Assembly (NCBI GenBank): GCA_947258715.1
Contig: CAMYJH010000022.1
Span: forward strand, 62,001 to 126,000
Source: an uncultured Gammaproteobacteria bacterium
Lineage (GTDB): Bacteria; Pseudomonadota; Gammaproteobacteria; HK1
Direction: 5' to 3'
Length of the DNA stretch: 64,000 nt
Shown: positions 1 to 7,936 of the stretch, in pieces
Numbering within the stretch: position 1 is the stretch's first letter
Layout: each line of letters begins with the position of its first letter
Notes under the pieces: model-generated
What the model was told of the DNA's origin: nothing
Seen by the model: only the letters and a program-made list of their open reading frames with translations
Database searches by the model: none
Position numbers and translations under genes: made by a program

Positions 1-194
1 CCGGCCACTACCGGATTGTCGATGCTGCGGAACATCATCTGAGCGATGGGCGCCAAAAAAGTAAAGGAGACGAACACGAGCAGCGGCAGCACCAGCAGAA
101 GCGCGCGTGTTTTATTGCGCCGCTCCGCTTTCGCCAGAGCGGCTTTCAGCGACATGCCTTCGGCGACCTGGAACGTCTGTGCTGCCTGTACCAT
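1..194 (-). CDS. ABC transporter permease, spermidine/putrescine type (partial)
   Basis: This is the first 64 codons of an inner-membrane permease that runs off the left edge. The ATG at 194 is preceded by GAGAGG at good spacing. The visible protein has a short cytoplasmic N-terminus, a basic stretch (AERRNKTR) and then a first membrane segment (ALLLVLPLLVFVSFTFLAPI), as in PotB-type permeases. It lies just downstream of two PotD-like binding proteins and a PotA-like ATPase on the same strand. That context gives the polyamine-type assignment; the fragment alone would only say 'ABC permease'. The second permease (PotC-like) is expected beyond the edge. Confidence 0.8.
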   Translation of the reverse strand, partial: MVQAAQTFQVAEGMSLKAALAKAERRNKTRALLLVLPLLVFVSFTFLAPIAQMMFRSIDNPVVA

Positions 195-260
195 GAATGT
201 TTCCTCTCTCGGTCCCTGTTGCGCTGTTTCCCGGATATCTCCGCTTACTTTCGAACGCCG

Positions 261-1337
261 TTACTTCACCAGCCAGGCGGAGAATCGCTCGTCCATCTCC
301 TGCTGATTGTTGGCCCACCATTCAAAATCGTTCTGCACAGAGTTTGCGAAGTTATCCGGCGAGGTAGGCAGGTGCGGCTTTACCCGTTTGTTGACCTTTT
401 CCATCGACGACCGTCTTACCGGACCGTAAGAGATGTACTTCGCCTGATCCGCAAGACGCTTGGTATCGGTGGAGAACTTGACGAACTCCAGCGCCGTCGA
501 GAGGTTGGGCGTTCCTCTGACGATGCCCCAGAGGTCGATATCCCAGACCTGGCCGTCCCAGATGATTTCGAACGGCTTGCGCTCCTTGAAAATTGCGTTA
601 TACAGCCGGCCGTTATAGGCCGACGTCATTGCCACCTCGCCGTCGGCGAGCAGCTGCGGCGGCTGGGCGCCCGCTTCCCACCAGACGACCTCGTGCTTGA
701 TCTTGTCGAGCACTCTGAAAGCGCGATCGACGCCTTCCTCGGTGGCCAGGACTTCATACACCTGGGCTGCGGGCACGCCGTCGGCCATCAGCGCCCATTC
801 TACGTTTACCCTAGGGCTTTTACGCAGACCGCGCTTACCGGGAAATCTTTCCAGGTTGAAGAAATCTCTGATCGATCGCGGCCATTCCTCGGTGAACTTA
901 TCCCGGTCGAAGGCGACCACCGTCGACCAGACGATTTCTCCGACCGCGCATTCGGTGAGGGTCCCGGGAATAAAGTCGTCGGCCGCGGAGGTGCCGTCGG
1001 GAGCGGGCGGCAGGACGCTGTGGTCGATGGTCTCGAGAAGACCTTCGTCGCAGCCACGGATGGCGTCGGAAAGCTCCAGATCCACCACGTCCCAGGTCAC
1101 GTTGCCGGAATCGACCTGGGCTTTGACCTGCGCTAAGCCACCGTTGTAATCCTCGGAGAGGATTTTTACACCAGTCTTTTTCGCGAACGGCTCGTGGTAG
1201 GCCTTCACCTGGCTATGGGTGTAAGCGCCGCCCCAGGAGACCACGGTGAGGGTTTCGGCCGCTCGGGCCGCGCCGCCGGCAGCGGCCAGGGCAAGCGCGA
1301 CGATGAAAAGCGAACTGCTGAATGGCTTCGACATCAT
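261..1337 (-). CDS. periplasmic polyamine-type substrate-binding protein (second copy)
   Basis: PotD/PotF-type extracellular binding protein of 358 residues that delivers its ligand to the adjacent ABC permease. A Sec signal peptide (hydrophobic residues about 6-26, ending AARA) is followed by the mature start ETLTVVSWGGAY, typical of the family. The open frame extends upstream to 1451, but GAGGG sits in front of the tandem ATG codons at 1337/1334, and the longer version would read through a hairpin. The protein is collinear with the neighbour at 1465-2541, has the same length and shares long identical blocks (SEDYNGGLAQVKAQV, VVWWEAGAQPPQLLADGEVA), so the pair is a tandem duplication. The exact ligand (putrescine, spermidine or another amine) cannot be read from sequence. 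Confidence 0.9.
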   Translation of the reverse strand: MMSKPFSSSLFIVALALAAAGGAARAAETLTVVSWGGAYTHSQVKAYHEPFAKKTGVKILSEDYNGGLAQVKAQVDSGNVTWDVVDLELSDAIRGCDEGLLETIDHSVLPPAPDGTSAADDFIPGTLTECAVGEIVWSTVVAFDRDKFTEEWPRSIRDFFNLERFPGKRGLRKSPRVNVEWALMADGVPAAQVYEVLATEEGVDRAFRVLDKIKHEVVWWEAGAQPPQLLADGEVAMTSAYNGRLYNAIFKERKPFEIIWDGQVWDIDLWGIVRGTPNLSTALEFVKFSTDTKRLADQAKYISYGPVRRSSMEKVNKRVKPHLPTSPDNFANSVQNDFEWWANNQQEMDERFSAWLVK

Positions 1338-1427
1338 ACCCGTCGCCCTCGCTGGAAATTTTCCGATTATCTTCTTCTGCCTCAATCCACCCCAATTACC
1401 AGGCGGATGCATTGAGGAAGAAGAGCC

Positions 1428-1449
1428 GGGGGCGCGAAGCCGCGCCCCC
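1428..1449 (-). terminator. GC-rich stem-loop between the two binding-protein genes
   Basis: A perfect 9-bp stem (GGGGGCGCG paired with CGCGCCCCC, 4-nt loop) lies in the 127-bp gap after the first binding-protein gene. On the minus strand it is followed by a pyrimidine-rich but not pure-T stretch. It could be a weak terminator or a 3' stabilising hairpin that sets the ratio of the upstream binding protein to the downstream genes. Confidence 0.55.
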
Positions 1450-1464
1450 AAAGCTCGATTTGCC

Positions 1465-2541
1465 TTATCTCGCCAGCCAGGTGTTGAACCGTTCGTTCAA
1501 CTCGTCCTGGTTGTTGGCCCAGAACTCGTAATCGTTCTGCAGCGCATTCCTGAAGTTCTGCGCAGAGGTCGGCATGTGGGGCGCCATCTCCGGCTTCAAC
1601 AACGCCTGCGCCGATTTACGCACAGGTCCGTACGAGATGTAGTTGGACTGGTCCCAGTTACGCACGGTGTCGGTTGAGAACGCGACGAACTTGAGCGCGT
1701 TATCCAGGTTCCTGGACCCCCTGGGGATGACCCACAAATCAAGGTCCCAGATCTGACCGTCCCAGACGATGACGAAAGGCTTCTTCTCGTTGACGATGGC
1801 GTTGAACAGGCGACCGTTGTACGCCGTGGTCATCGCCACTTCGCCGTCAGCGAGCAGCTGGGGCGGCTGCGCGCCCGCTTCCCACCAGACCACGTGGTCC
1901 TTGATGCTGTCCAGCATCTTGAACGCACGGTCAATGCCTTCGTCGGTATCCAGCACCTTGTACACGTCCTTCACCGGAACGCCGTCGGCGATCAGCGCGA
2001 ATTCCATGTTGGGCTTCGGGTTCTTGCGCAGGCCGCGCTTGCCGGGAAACTTCTTCACGTTGAAGAAATCGGCCATGGTCTTGGGCTTCGCGCCGGAAAA
2101 TTTGGTGGTGTCGTAGGCGTATACGGTGGACCATACGATCTGACCCACGGCGCATTCATGGATGGTTCCCGGGATGAAGTCGTCCATCGCCGGCGTGCCG
2201 TCCGGAGCCGGCGGCAGAATGGCAGGGTCGATCTGCTCCAGCAGACCTTCGTCGCAGCCGCGCACGGCGTCGGAAAGCTCCACGTCGACCAGGTCCCAGG
2301 TGACGTTTTCGGATTCCACCTGCGCCTTGACCTGCGCAAGGCCGCCGTTGTAGTCCTCGGAATTGATCTTGATACCGGTCTGTTTCTCCCACGGCTTGTG
2401 GTAAGCCTGGACCTGGCTGTTGGTATATGCGCCACCCCAGGACACCACTGTCAGGGAGTCAGCCTGTACAGCCGTGATCGACGCGGCGCCCAAAGCGGCC
2501 CCGGCTACGGCCCAGTACAGTGTTCTTTGAATGCTCTTCAT
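1465..2541 (-). CDS. periplasmic polyamine-type substrate-binding protein (first copy)
   Basis: PotD/PotF-type binding protein of 358 residues. The signal peptide ends at SITAVQA, and the mature protein begins DSLTVVSWGGAY. Two in-frame ATGs are available (2547 and 2541); GGAGAG lies 8 nt before the ATG at 2541 and abuts the one at 2547, so 2541 is preferred. It is the operon-proximal paralogue of the 261-1337 protein. Conserved blocks spread over the whole length (RGCDEGLLE, DDFIPGT, FPGKRGLRK, YISYGPVRKS) show both copies are intact and probably functional. Differences concentrate near residues 140-160 and in the last third, compatible with a change in ligand preference. It lies 170 bp downstream of the ATPase gene. 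Confidence 0.9.
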   Translation of the reverse strand: MKSIQRTLYWAVAGAALGAASITAVQADSLTVVSWGGAYTNSQVQAYHKPWEKQTGIKINSEDYNGGLAQVKAQVESENVTWDLVDVELSDAVRGCDEGLLEQIDPAILPPAPDGTPAMDDFIPGTIHECAVGQIVWSTVYAYDTTKFSGAKPKTMADFFNVKKFPGKRGLRKNPKPNMEFALIADGVPVKDVYKVLDTDEGIDRAFKMLDSIKDHVVWWEAGAQPPQLLADGEVAMTTAYNGRLFNAIVNEKKPFVIVWDGQIWDLDLWVIPRGSRNLDNALKFVAFSTDTVRNWDQSNYISYGPVRKSAQALLKPEMAPHMPTSAQNFRNALQNDYEFWANNQDELNERFNTWLAR

Positions 2542-2716
2542 AATCATCTCTCTCCGTATTTCGAACTAATTAGCTTTTATTGCCGGTACCTTTGGCGCAC
2601 TTGCCCGTATGGCCGGCCTGCTTACGTTTACATTATCCTTCTCGTTTATCTTGGGTTCCTTCCAATCTCCAGACTATCGGTTGCGTGATCCGCTAAGCCT
2701 GCGGATACGCCGCCAA

Positions 2717-3811
2717 TTACGCATAATCCAGGGCCCGGCAGTCTTCGGGCAGCCAGCCCACGCTGACCTTCTCACCTTCTTTTAGATGCTGGTGTCCGGA
2801 AGAGTTCGGCACCTTGATCACGAAGTCGTCGTGTCCCAGCAGATTGACGCGGGTGCGCATGTGATCGCCCAGGTAAATGAGCTCAATGACGGTGGCTTCG
2901 AATATGTTTGGGCAACGGCCGGCTTCCGGGCGAATGACTACGCGCTCGGGCCGTAACGACAGCGTCGTCTTCGTCCCAGAGCCACTGTTGTTCACCGCCA
3001 GTGCCTCGATTGTGCTGCCGTCTTCGGTCTCCACCGTGCAGTTGGTGCCGTGCTGTTCCTTTACCGTGCCGATGAGTTTGTTGTTTTCGCCAATGAACTG
3101 AGCGACGAAAGCGTTATCGGGCCGCTCATAAAGGTCTTCGGGTGGCGCCAGCTGCTGAATAATACCGTCATTGAACACCGCAATACGGTTGGACATGGTC
3201 AGCGCTTCACTCTGGTCATGGGTCACATAAACAACCGTGACAGCGAGGGACTCGTGAATGTGTTTAATCTCGTACTGCATCTGTTCGCGGAGTTGTTTGT
3301 CCAGCGCGCCCAGAGGCTCGTCCATCAGAACCAGCTTGGGCTCGAAAACAAGCGCCCGCGCCACCGCGACGCGCTGCTGCTGACCACCGGAAAGCTGGGC
3401 CGGACGGCGAGTTCCGAAGGCGCCGAGCTCAACCATATCGAGGGCCTTCTTTACCCGCTCTTGAACCTCTGCCTCGGGCATCTTTCGAACCTTCAACGGG
3501 AACGCCAGGTTTTCGTTGATGGTCATGTGCGGAAACAACGCATAGTTCTGGAACACCATGCCGATGTTCCGCTTGTGCGGTGCGACGTTGTTGATCGGAT
3601 TGCCGTCGAGAACGATGTCGCCGTGAGTGGCCGTTTCGAATCCGGCAAGCATCATCAGGCAGGTGGTCTTACCGGAACCGGAAGGCCCCAGCATGGTGAC
3701 GAATTCGCCCTGCGGTATATCCAGATTCAGGTCTTTGACCACCAGGGTCTCGCCGTCGTAGCTTTTCTGAACCTCTACGAATCTGACGAATGCGTCGTTG
3801 TTATCTGCCAT
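2717..3811 (-). CDS. potA: ABC transporter ATP-binding protein, spermidine/putrescine type
   Basis: Cytoplasmic ATPase of 364 residues that powers the polyamine-type importer encoded downstream. Walker A GPSGSGKTT at about 42-50, signature [15 protein letters not shown], Walker B LVLMDEPLGALD and the switch-histidine region YVTHDQSEAL are all present. Residues from about 240 onward form the TOBE-type regulatory domain seen in PotA, with the SLRPERV motif. Length and layout match PotA (about 370 residues). It is the first gene of the operon: potA-like, two potD-like genes, then a potB-like gene. A sigma70-like promoter about 250 bp upstream gives an unusually long leader. Confidence 0.92.
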   Translation of the reverse strand: MADNNDAFVRFVEVQKSYDGETLVVKDLNLDIPQGEFVTMLGPSGSGKTTCLMMLAGFETATHGDIVLDGNPINNVAPHKRNIGMVFQNYALFPHMTINENLAFPLKVRKMPEAEVQERVKKALDMVELGAFGTRRPAQLSGGQQQRVAVARALVFEPKLVLMDEPLGALDKQLREQMQYEIKHIHESLAVTVVYVTHDQSEALTMSNRIAVFNDGIIQQLAPPEDLYERPDNAFVAQFIGENNKLIGTVKEQHGTNCTVETEDGSTIEALAVNNSGSGTKTTLSLRPERVVIRPEAGRCPNIFEATVIELIYLGDHMRTRVNLLGHDDFVIKVPNSSGHQHLKEGEKVSVGWLPEDCRALDYA

Positions 3812-4238
3812 TGCCGTTCTCTGCCCCGTTTTTGAGTAATAGAGAGGTTGGTATTAGGCCGATTCGACCAGTTCATGAAAGACGCTCGATGCGGGAATGC
3901 CCGGCCTGCACCCAACGCGTCGTCAGGCTGCGCCTGAATGCAGCTCTGGGAACGCGGTGCGCAAGACGAAATCGCAGCTCTCTCGTATGACCGGCGCCTG
4001 GCATTTCCTCACTCAAGGAAAACTCAGCGCTCTTTTGTAGTTTTGTGTCCTCTCGGTGGCAGGGGCGATTGTATTCTTACTAAAAGCGGGAATTCAACCG
4101 AATCAGCCGTAGATGCATCTGATCTGACTTGATTTTTTCCTCACAGGGGGCCCAGACGAGGCCCTAAACAAGACCCAAGCTGTTCAGGCGGACGCCACAT
4201 CTGGCACTCTTGCGAGCGCAGAAACGAAACAGTCAAAA
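3812..4238. other. intergenic region between divergent potA-like and dehydrogenase genes
   Basis: A 427-bp divergent gap. Apart from the minus-strand promoter candidate at 4068-4097 and a short inverted repeat (GGGCC and GGCCC around 4147-4164), nothing recognisable was found. Short open frames here lack ribosome-binding sites and family features and are not called. Confidence 0.6.
4068..4097 (-). promoter_or_regulatory. putative sigma70 promoter of the polyamine transport operon
   Basis: On the minus strand TTGAAT (4092-4097) is separated by 18 bp from TACAAT (4068-4073), a good -35/-10 pair. Transcription would start near 4061 and leave a leader of about 250 nt before the ATPase start at 3811. 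No experimental support; other promoters nearer the gene are possible. Confidence 0.45.
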
Positions 4239-5171
4239 ATGCCGGTACTGCTATTTATCAGTCAGATAGAGCCCGCTGAGCTGTGGAAACGAGCGCTGGA
4301 GCGTAGTCTGCCCGGTATCGAGGTTCGGGTCTGGCCCGAGGTCGGCCCACGTGCCTGTGTCGACTATGTGCTGTGCTGGAAACCGCCAGCCGGCGTTTTT
4401 CGCGGTATGGATAATCTCAAAGCCGTGTTCTCCCTGGGCGCCGGCATCGATCATCTCAGCGACCGGCGCGCGCTGCCCGAGGGGGTCCCGGTGGTGCGGA
4501 TGGTCGAGCCGGCGCTGACCGAGGGCATGAGCGAATACGTCATCTATCAGGTGCTGCGCTTTCACCGACGCATGGTCGACTACGATGCTCAGCAATCGCG
4601 TAAAGAGTGGCGGGTCCTGTCCCAGGTGCGCCCATGCGAGCGACGCGTCGGCATTATGGGTCTTGGCGTGCTCGGGCAGGACGCCGCGGCGAAGCTTCGG
4701 GTGCTGGACTTCGATGTCGCCGGGTGGAGCAGAAGCGAGAAGAAAATTCCCGGTGTTCAAAGTTTTGCCGGCGCTGGAACCCTGGATGCGTTTTTCGAGC
4801 GTACCGACATTCTCGTCTGCATGCTGCCGCTGACGCAGGAAACCAGGGGGATCCTCAACCGGCGGCACCTCGACCGGCTCCCCAAGGGCGCCTGCGTGAT
4901 AAACGCCGCGCGGGGAGCGCATCTGGTGGAAGCGGATCTCCTGGCCGCCCTCGACTGCGGGCACATCGCCGGCGCGGCGCTGGATGTTTTCCATCAGGAG
5001 CCGCTGCCTACGGATCATCCGTTTTGGACCCACCCCAAAGTTACGCTGACGCCCCATATTGCCAGCCTGACCAATCCCGAAACCGGTGCCCGGGCTATCG
5101 CGGACCAAATCGCACGCTGCGAATCCGGCAGCTTGCCGCGAAACATGGTGGATTTCTCAAGGGGTTACTAA
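4239..5171 (+). CDS. ghrA: D-2-hydroxyacid dehydrogenase, glyoxylate/hydroxypyruvate reductase A type
   Basis: NAD(P)H-dependent cytoplasmic reductase of 310 residues, length and motifs as in GhrA, which reduces glyoxylate and hydroxypyruvate. The Rossmann motif GLGVLGQ is at 141-147. The catalytic residues are visible: Arg in NAARGAHLVE (about 225), Glu in HQEPLP (about 254) and His in TPHIAS (about 273). The N-terminal part (SLGAGIDHL) has the usual substrate-loop form. It is followed after 9 bp by an amidotransferase gene, so the two are probably co-transcribed. Exact substrate is inferred from the family only. Confidence 0.85.
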   Translation: MPVLLFISQIEPAELWKRALERSLPGIEVRVWPEVGPRACVDYVLCWKPPAGVFRGMDNLKAVFSLGAGIDHLSDRRALPEGVPVVRMVEPALTEGMSEYVIYQVLRFHRRMVDYDAQQSRKEWRVLSQVRPCERRVGIMGLGVLGQDAAAKLRVLDFDVAGWSRSEKKIPGVQSFAGAGTLDAFFERTDILVCMLPLTQETRGILNRRHLDRLPKGACVINAARGAHLVEADLLAALDCGHIAGAALDVFHQEPLPTDHPFWTHPKVTLTPHIASLTNPETGARAIADQIARCESGSLPRNMVDFSRGY

Positions 5172-5180
5172 GCTTTTATC

Positions 5181-5927
5181 ATGCAGTTTAAGAGAGAATC
5201 CAGGCGCGCCTTGATGCTCCGCCATATGAAGCGGATGCAAGGCGATCGGGTCTCGAACGCGCTAGTGGCGCGGGGATTCGAGCTGGACTATCGCTGTCCT
5301 GCCGAGGGGGAGCCATTGCCGCGACAGGCCGATGGTCACGATCTGGCCGTAGTTTACGGCGGGGTGCAAAGCGCCAACGACGACGGATACATCCGTACGG
5401 AGATTGAATGGATCCGAGAATGGGTGAACTCCGGCGGGGCCTACCTGGGTTTGTGCCTCGGGGCCCAGCTTTTGGCCCGCGCGTTCGGCGCCGAGGTGTT
5501 CCGGCACCCGGAAGGGCAGCACGAAATCGGCTTCGTGCGCATCCATCCTGCGGACGATCTCGATTTTCTACCGGCGCCGCTGCACGTTTACCAGTGGCAC
5601 AAGGAAGGCTTCGAGCTGCCCGCCGGGGCGAGGCTGCTGGCGCGCGGCGACGTGTTTCAGAACCAGGCTTTCGTGCTCGGCGAAGCCGCCTTCGGAATTC
5701 AGTTTCACCCCGAGGTGACGCAGAACGTCATGCTGAACTGGATGAACGATGCGGCAGCGTCTCTGAGCGCCCCCGGCGCCAGCCCCAGGGAACAACAGCT
5801 TCGGGATGGGCGCCGTCATAACGGCGCCGTCGACGCCTGGCTGGATCGCTTTCTGGACCGCTGCCTGTTGCCGAAGCTCAATTTTTCCCCACGGGTCACG
5901 GCCCGAAGTGCGCAGGAGAGTTGTTGA
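5181..5927 (+). CDS. class I glutamine amidotransferase-like protein
   Basis: Protein of 248 residues with the class I glutaminase fold (GMP-synthase-like or gamma-glutamyl hydrolase group). The nucleophile elbow GLCLGAQ places Cys at about 92, and FHPEVT gives the His-Glu pair at about 176 and 178, so the catalytic triad is complete. There is no fused synthetase domain. It could hydrolyse glutamine or a gamma-glutamyl amide; the amine-rich neighbourhood makes the latter attractive but unproven. The C-terminal tail (about 190-248) is a low-conservation extension. An internal ATG near 5213 is an alternative start. It directly follows the dehydrogenase gene. Confidence 0.8.
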   Translation: MQFKRESRRALMLRHMKRMQGDRVSNALVARGFELDYRCPAEGEPLPRQADGHDLAVVYGGVQSANDDGYIRTEIEWIREWVNSGGAYLGLCLGAQLLARAFGAEVFRHPEGQHEIGFVRIHPADDLDFLPAPLHVYQWHKEGFELPAGARLLARGDVFQNQAFVLGEAAFGIQFHPEVTQNVMLNWMNDAAASLSAPGASPREQQLRDGRRHNGAVDAWLDRFLDRCLLPKLNFSPRVTARSAQESC

Positions 5928-6005
5928 GCGCGAAGAGAAGAAAACGGCGGGAAACAGGGAAAAGTTTGAAGGGTTGAGAAATCGACGCCAGGGTGGCCCG
6001 AACCT

Positions 6006-6020
6006 GGTATACAGTATACC
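6006..6020. promoter_or_regulatory. perfect palindrome upstream of fhs, candidate operator
   Basis: GGTATAC-A-GTATACC is a perfect 7+1+7 palindrome about 83 bp before the formate-tetrahydrofolate ligase start. GTATAC-centred palindromes are typical operators of GntR/FadR-family regulators, but no regulator gene of that family is in the window. Confidence 0.5.
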
Positions 6021-6102
6021 GAATGCGAGATAGCATATCGGTCCCGGGGTTAGGCGGCCCCCGAGTAAGAAAAAGCGCGTCCGAAGGAGGAGAAATCAAG
6101 AT

Positions 6103-7779
6103 ATGTCGAGCCCCAAATCCGATATCGAAATCGCCCGGCAGGCCAAGATGCTGCCTATCCAGGAGATTGGCGCCAAGCTGGATATTCCCGAAACCGGGCT
6201 GCTGCCGTACGGGCACACCAAGGCCAAGATTTCGTTCGACTTTATTGACGAATTGAGCAAGCGCCCCGACGGCAAGCTGATCTTGGTGACGGCCATTACG
6301 CCGACGCCGGCCGGCGAGGGCAAGACCACCACCTCCGTGGGTCTCACGGACGGTCTCAACCGCATGGGTAAGAAAGCCTTGGTCTGCCTGCGCGAGCCGA
6401 GCTTAGGGCCCTGCTTCGGCATGAAGGGCGGGGCGGCCGGCGGCGGTTATGCCCAGGTGGTGCCCATGGAGGACATCAACCTCCACTTCACCGGCGATTT
6501 TCACGCCATCGGCGCGGCCAATAATCTTCTCGCGGCGCTGGTGGACAACCACATTCACCAGGGCAACGCGCTGGGCATCGACGCGCGGCGGGTGTCCTGG
6601 CGGCGCGTCGTTGACATGAACGATCGCGCGCTTCGGAGCATCGTCTGCTCTCTGGGCGGCATCGGTAACGGATTCCCGCGGGAAGACGGATTCGACATCA
6701 CGGTGGCCTCGGAAGTCATGGCCATTTTCTGTCTTGCGGACAGCATCGAGGACCTGCAGCGAAGGCTCGGCAATATCGTCGTCGCCCAGACCCGTGATCG
6801 TAAGCCGGTGACGGCTAAGGAAGTGAACGCCGACGGCGCCATGACCGTGCTGCTCAAAGACGCCTTTATGCCCAACCTGGTGCAAACGCTGGAGAACAGC
6901 CCGGCCATGATTCACGGTGGCCCCTTCGCCAACATTGCCCACGGCTGCAACTCGGTGATGGCGACCAAGACGTCTCTTAAGCTCGCTGACTACGTGGTCA
7001 CTGAAGCGGGGTTCGGCGCGGACTTGGGGGCGGAGAAGTTCTTTGACATCAAATGCCGCAAAGCCGGCATCAGCCCGGAAGCCGTAGTCCTGGTCGCCAC
7101 CATTCGCGCGCTGAAGATGCACGGCGGAGTGGCGCTAAAGGATCTCGGAGCGGAGAACTCAAAGGCGGTAGCCGAAGGCTGCACCAACCTGCGGCGCCAT
7201 CTCAAGAACCTGGCGCGTTTCGGCGTCCCCGCGGTTGTTGCGGTGAACCGCTTCATTACCGATTCCGACGCCGAGCTTCAAGCCGTGTGTGACGCCGCCG
7301 CTGAGTACGACGCCCAGGCCATTGTCTGCAGCCACTGGTCCGACGGCGGCGCCGGAACTAAAGAGCTGGCCAAACACGTCGCCGATCTGGTCGATTCCGG
7401 TAAGGCGAAGTTCAAGCCGCTTTACCCGGACGAGATGCCGCTATGGGAGAAAGTAGAGACGATTGCTAGGGATCTCTACGGCGCGAGCGGCATTACTGCG
7501 CCTCAGCCGGTGAAGAACCGCTTTAAGCTGCTGCAGGAGAGCTATGGCAACTTCCCAGTGTGCATGGCGAAGACGCAGTACAGCTTCTCGACTGACCCCA
7601 ATCTAAAAGGGGCGCCGGATGGTCACGAGCTTTCCGTGCGCGAGCTCAGGCTTTCCGCCGGCGCGGAATTCGTGGTGGCCGTATGCGGAGACATCATGAC
7701 CATGCCCGGCCTGCCCAGAGAGCCGGCAGCGAATAAGATCCACATTAATAACAAGGGAGAGATTGAGGGGTTGTTTTGA
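6103..7779 (+). CDS. fhs: formate-tetrahydrofolate ligase
   Basis: Cytoplasmic enzyme of 558 residues that makes 10-formyltetrahydrofolate from formate, tetrahydrofolate and ATP, feeding the one-carbon pool. The phosphate-binding loop [12 protein letters not shown] is at 66-77, followed by the family blocks [18 protein letters not shown] and FTGDFHAI, and the C-terminal [15 protein letters not shown]. Length matches the family. A strong GGAGGAG Shine-Dalgarno precedes the ATG. It is separated from the upstream gene by 175 bp holding a palindromic operator candidate, so it likely has its own promoter. Function fits with the N-methylglycine dehydrogenase at 61220-63679, whose GcvT-like domain also handles tetrahydrofolate-bound one-carbon units. 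Confidence 0.97.
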   Translation: MSSPKSDIEIARQAKMLPIQEIGAKLDIPETGLLPYGHTKAKISFDFIDELSKRPDGKLILVTAITPTPAGEGKTTTSVGLTDGLNRMGKKALVCLREPSLGPCFGMKGGAAGGGYAQVVPMEDINLHFTGDFHAIGAANNLLAALVDNHIHQGNALGIDARRVSWRRVVDMNDRALRSIVCSLGGIGNGFPREDGFDITVASEVMAIFCLADSIEDLQRRLGNIVVAQTRDRKPVTAKEVNADGAMTVLLKDAFMPNLVQTLENSPAMIHGGPFANIAHGCNSVMATKTSLKLADYVVTEAGFGADLGAEKFFDIKCRKAGISPEAVVLVATIRALKMHGGVALKDLGAENSKAVAEGCTNLRRHLKNLARFGVPAVVAVNRFITDSDAELQAVCDAAAEYDAQAIVCSHWSDGGAGTKELAKHVADLVDSGKAKFKPLYPDEMPLWEKVETIARDLYGASGITAPQPVKNRFKLLQESYGNFPVCMAKTQYSFSTDPNLKGAPDGHELSVRELRLSAGAEFVVAVCGDIMTMPGLPREPAANKIHINNKGEIEGLF

Positions 7780-7780
7780 T

Positions 7781-7936
7781 AGGTAACGCGTGATGGGTGA
7801 CGCGGAAGACGTAACGCGTAACGCGTAACGCGACTTGACAGGGTACCAGGGCCGATTACGCTCATTGCATCACGCATCACGCATCACGCATCACGCATCA
7901 CGCATCACGCATCACGCATCACGCATCACGCATCAC
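7781..7936. repeat. GCATCAC heptamer repeat element, copy 1
   Basis: The array 7867-7936 is ten perfect tandem copies of GCATCAC. Upstream lies a looser set of TAACGCG and TGATGGG heptamers (about 7783-7831), and the connecting stretch GCCGATTACGCTCA is shared with copy 2. Opposed heptamers (GTGATGCG against CGCATCAC) make the element an imperfect inverted repeat. The right end runs into the 3' end of the VWA gene and supplies its stop codon. Confidence 0.95.

Noticed and set aside
4190-4215. Possible sigma54 promoter (TGGCAC...TTGC) before the hydroxyacid dehydrogenase
   Set aside because: The GG to GC spacing is about 9 bp instead of 12, so it does not fit a -24/-12 promoter.
7867-7936. 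Tandem GCATCAC array considered as a CRISPR array
   Set aside because: Units are 7 bp with no spacers, no cas genes nearby; it is a simple tandem repeat.
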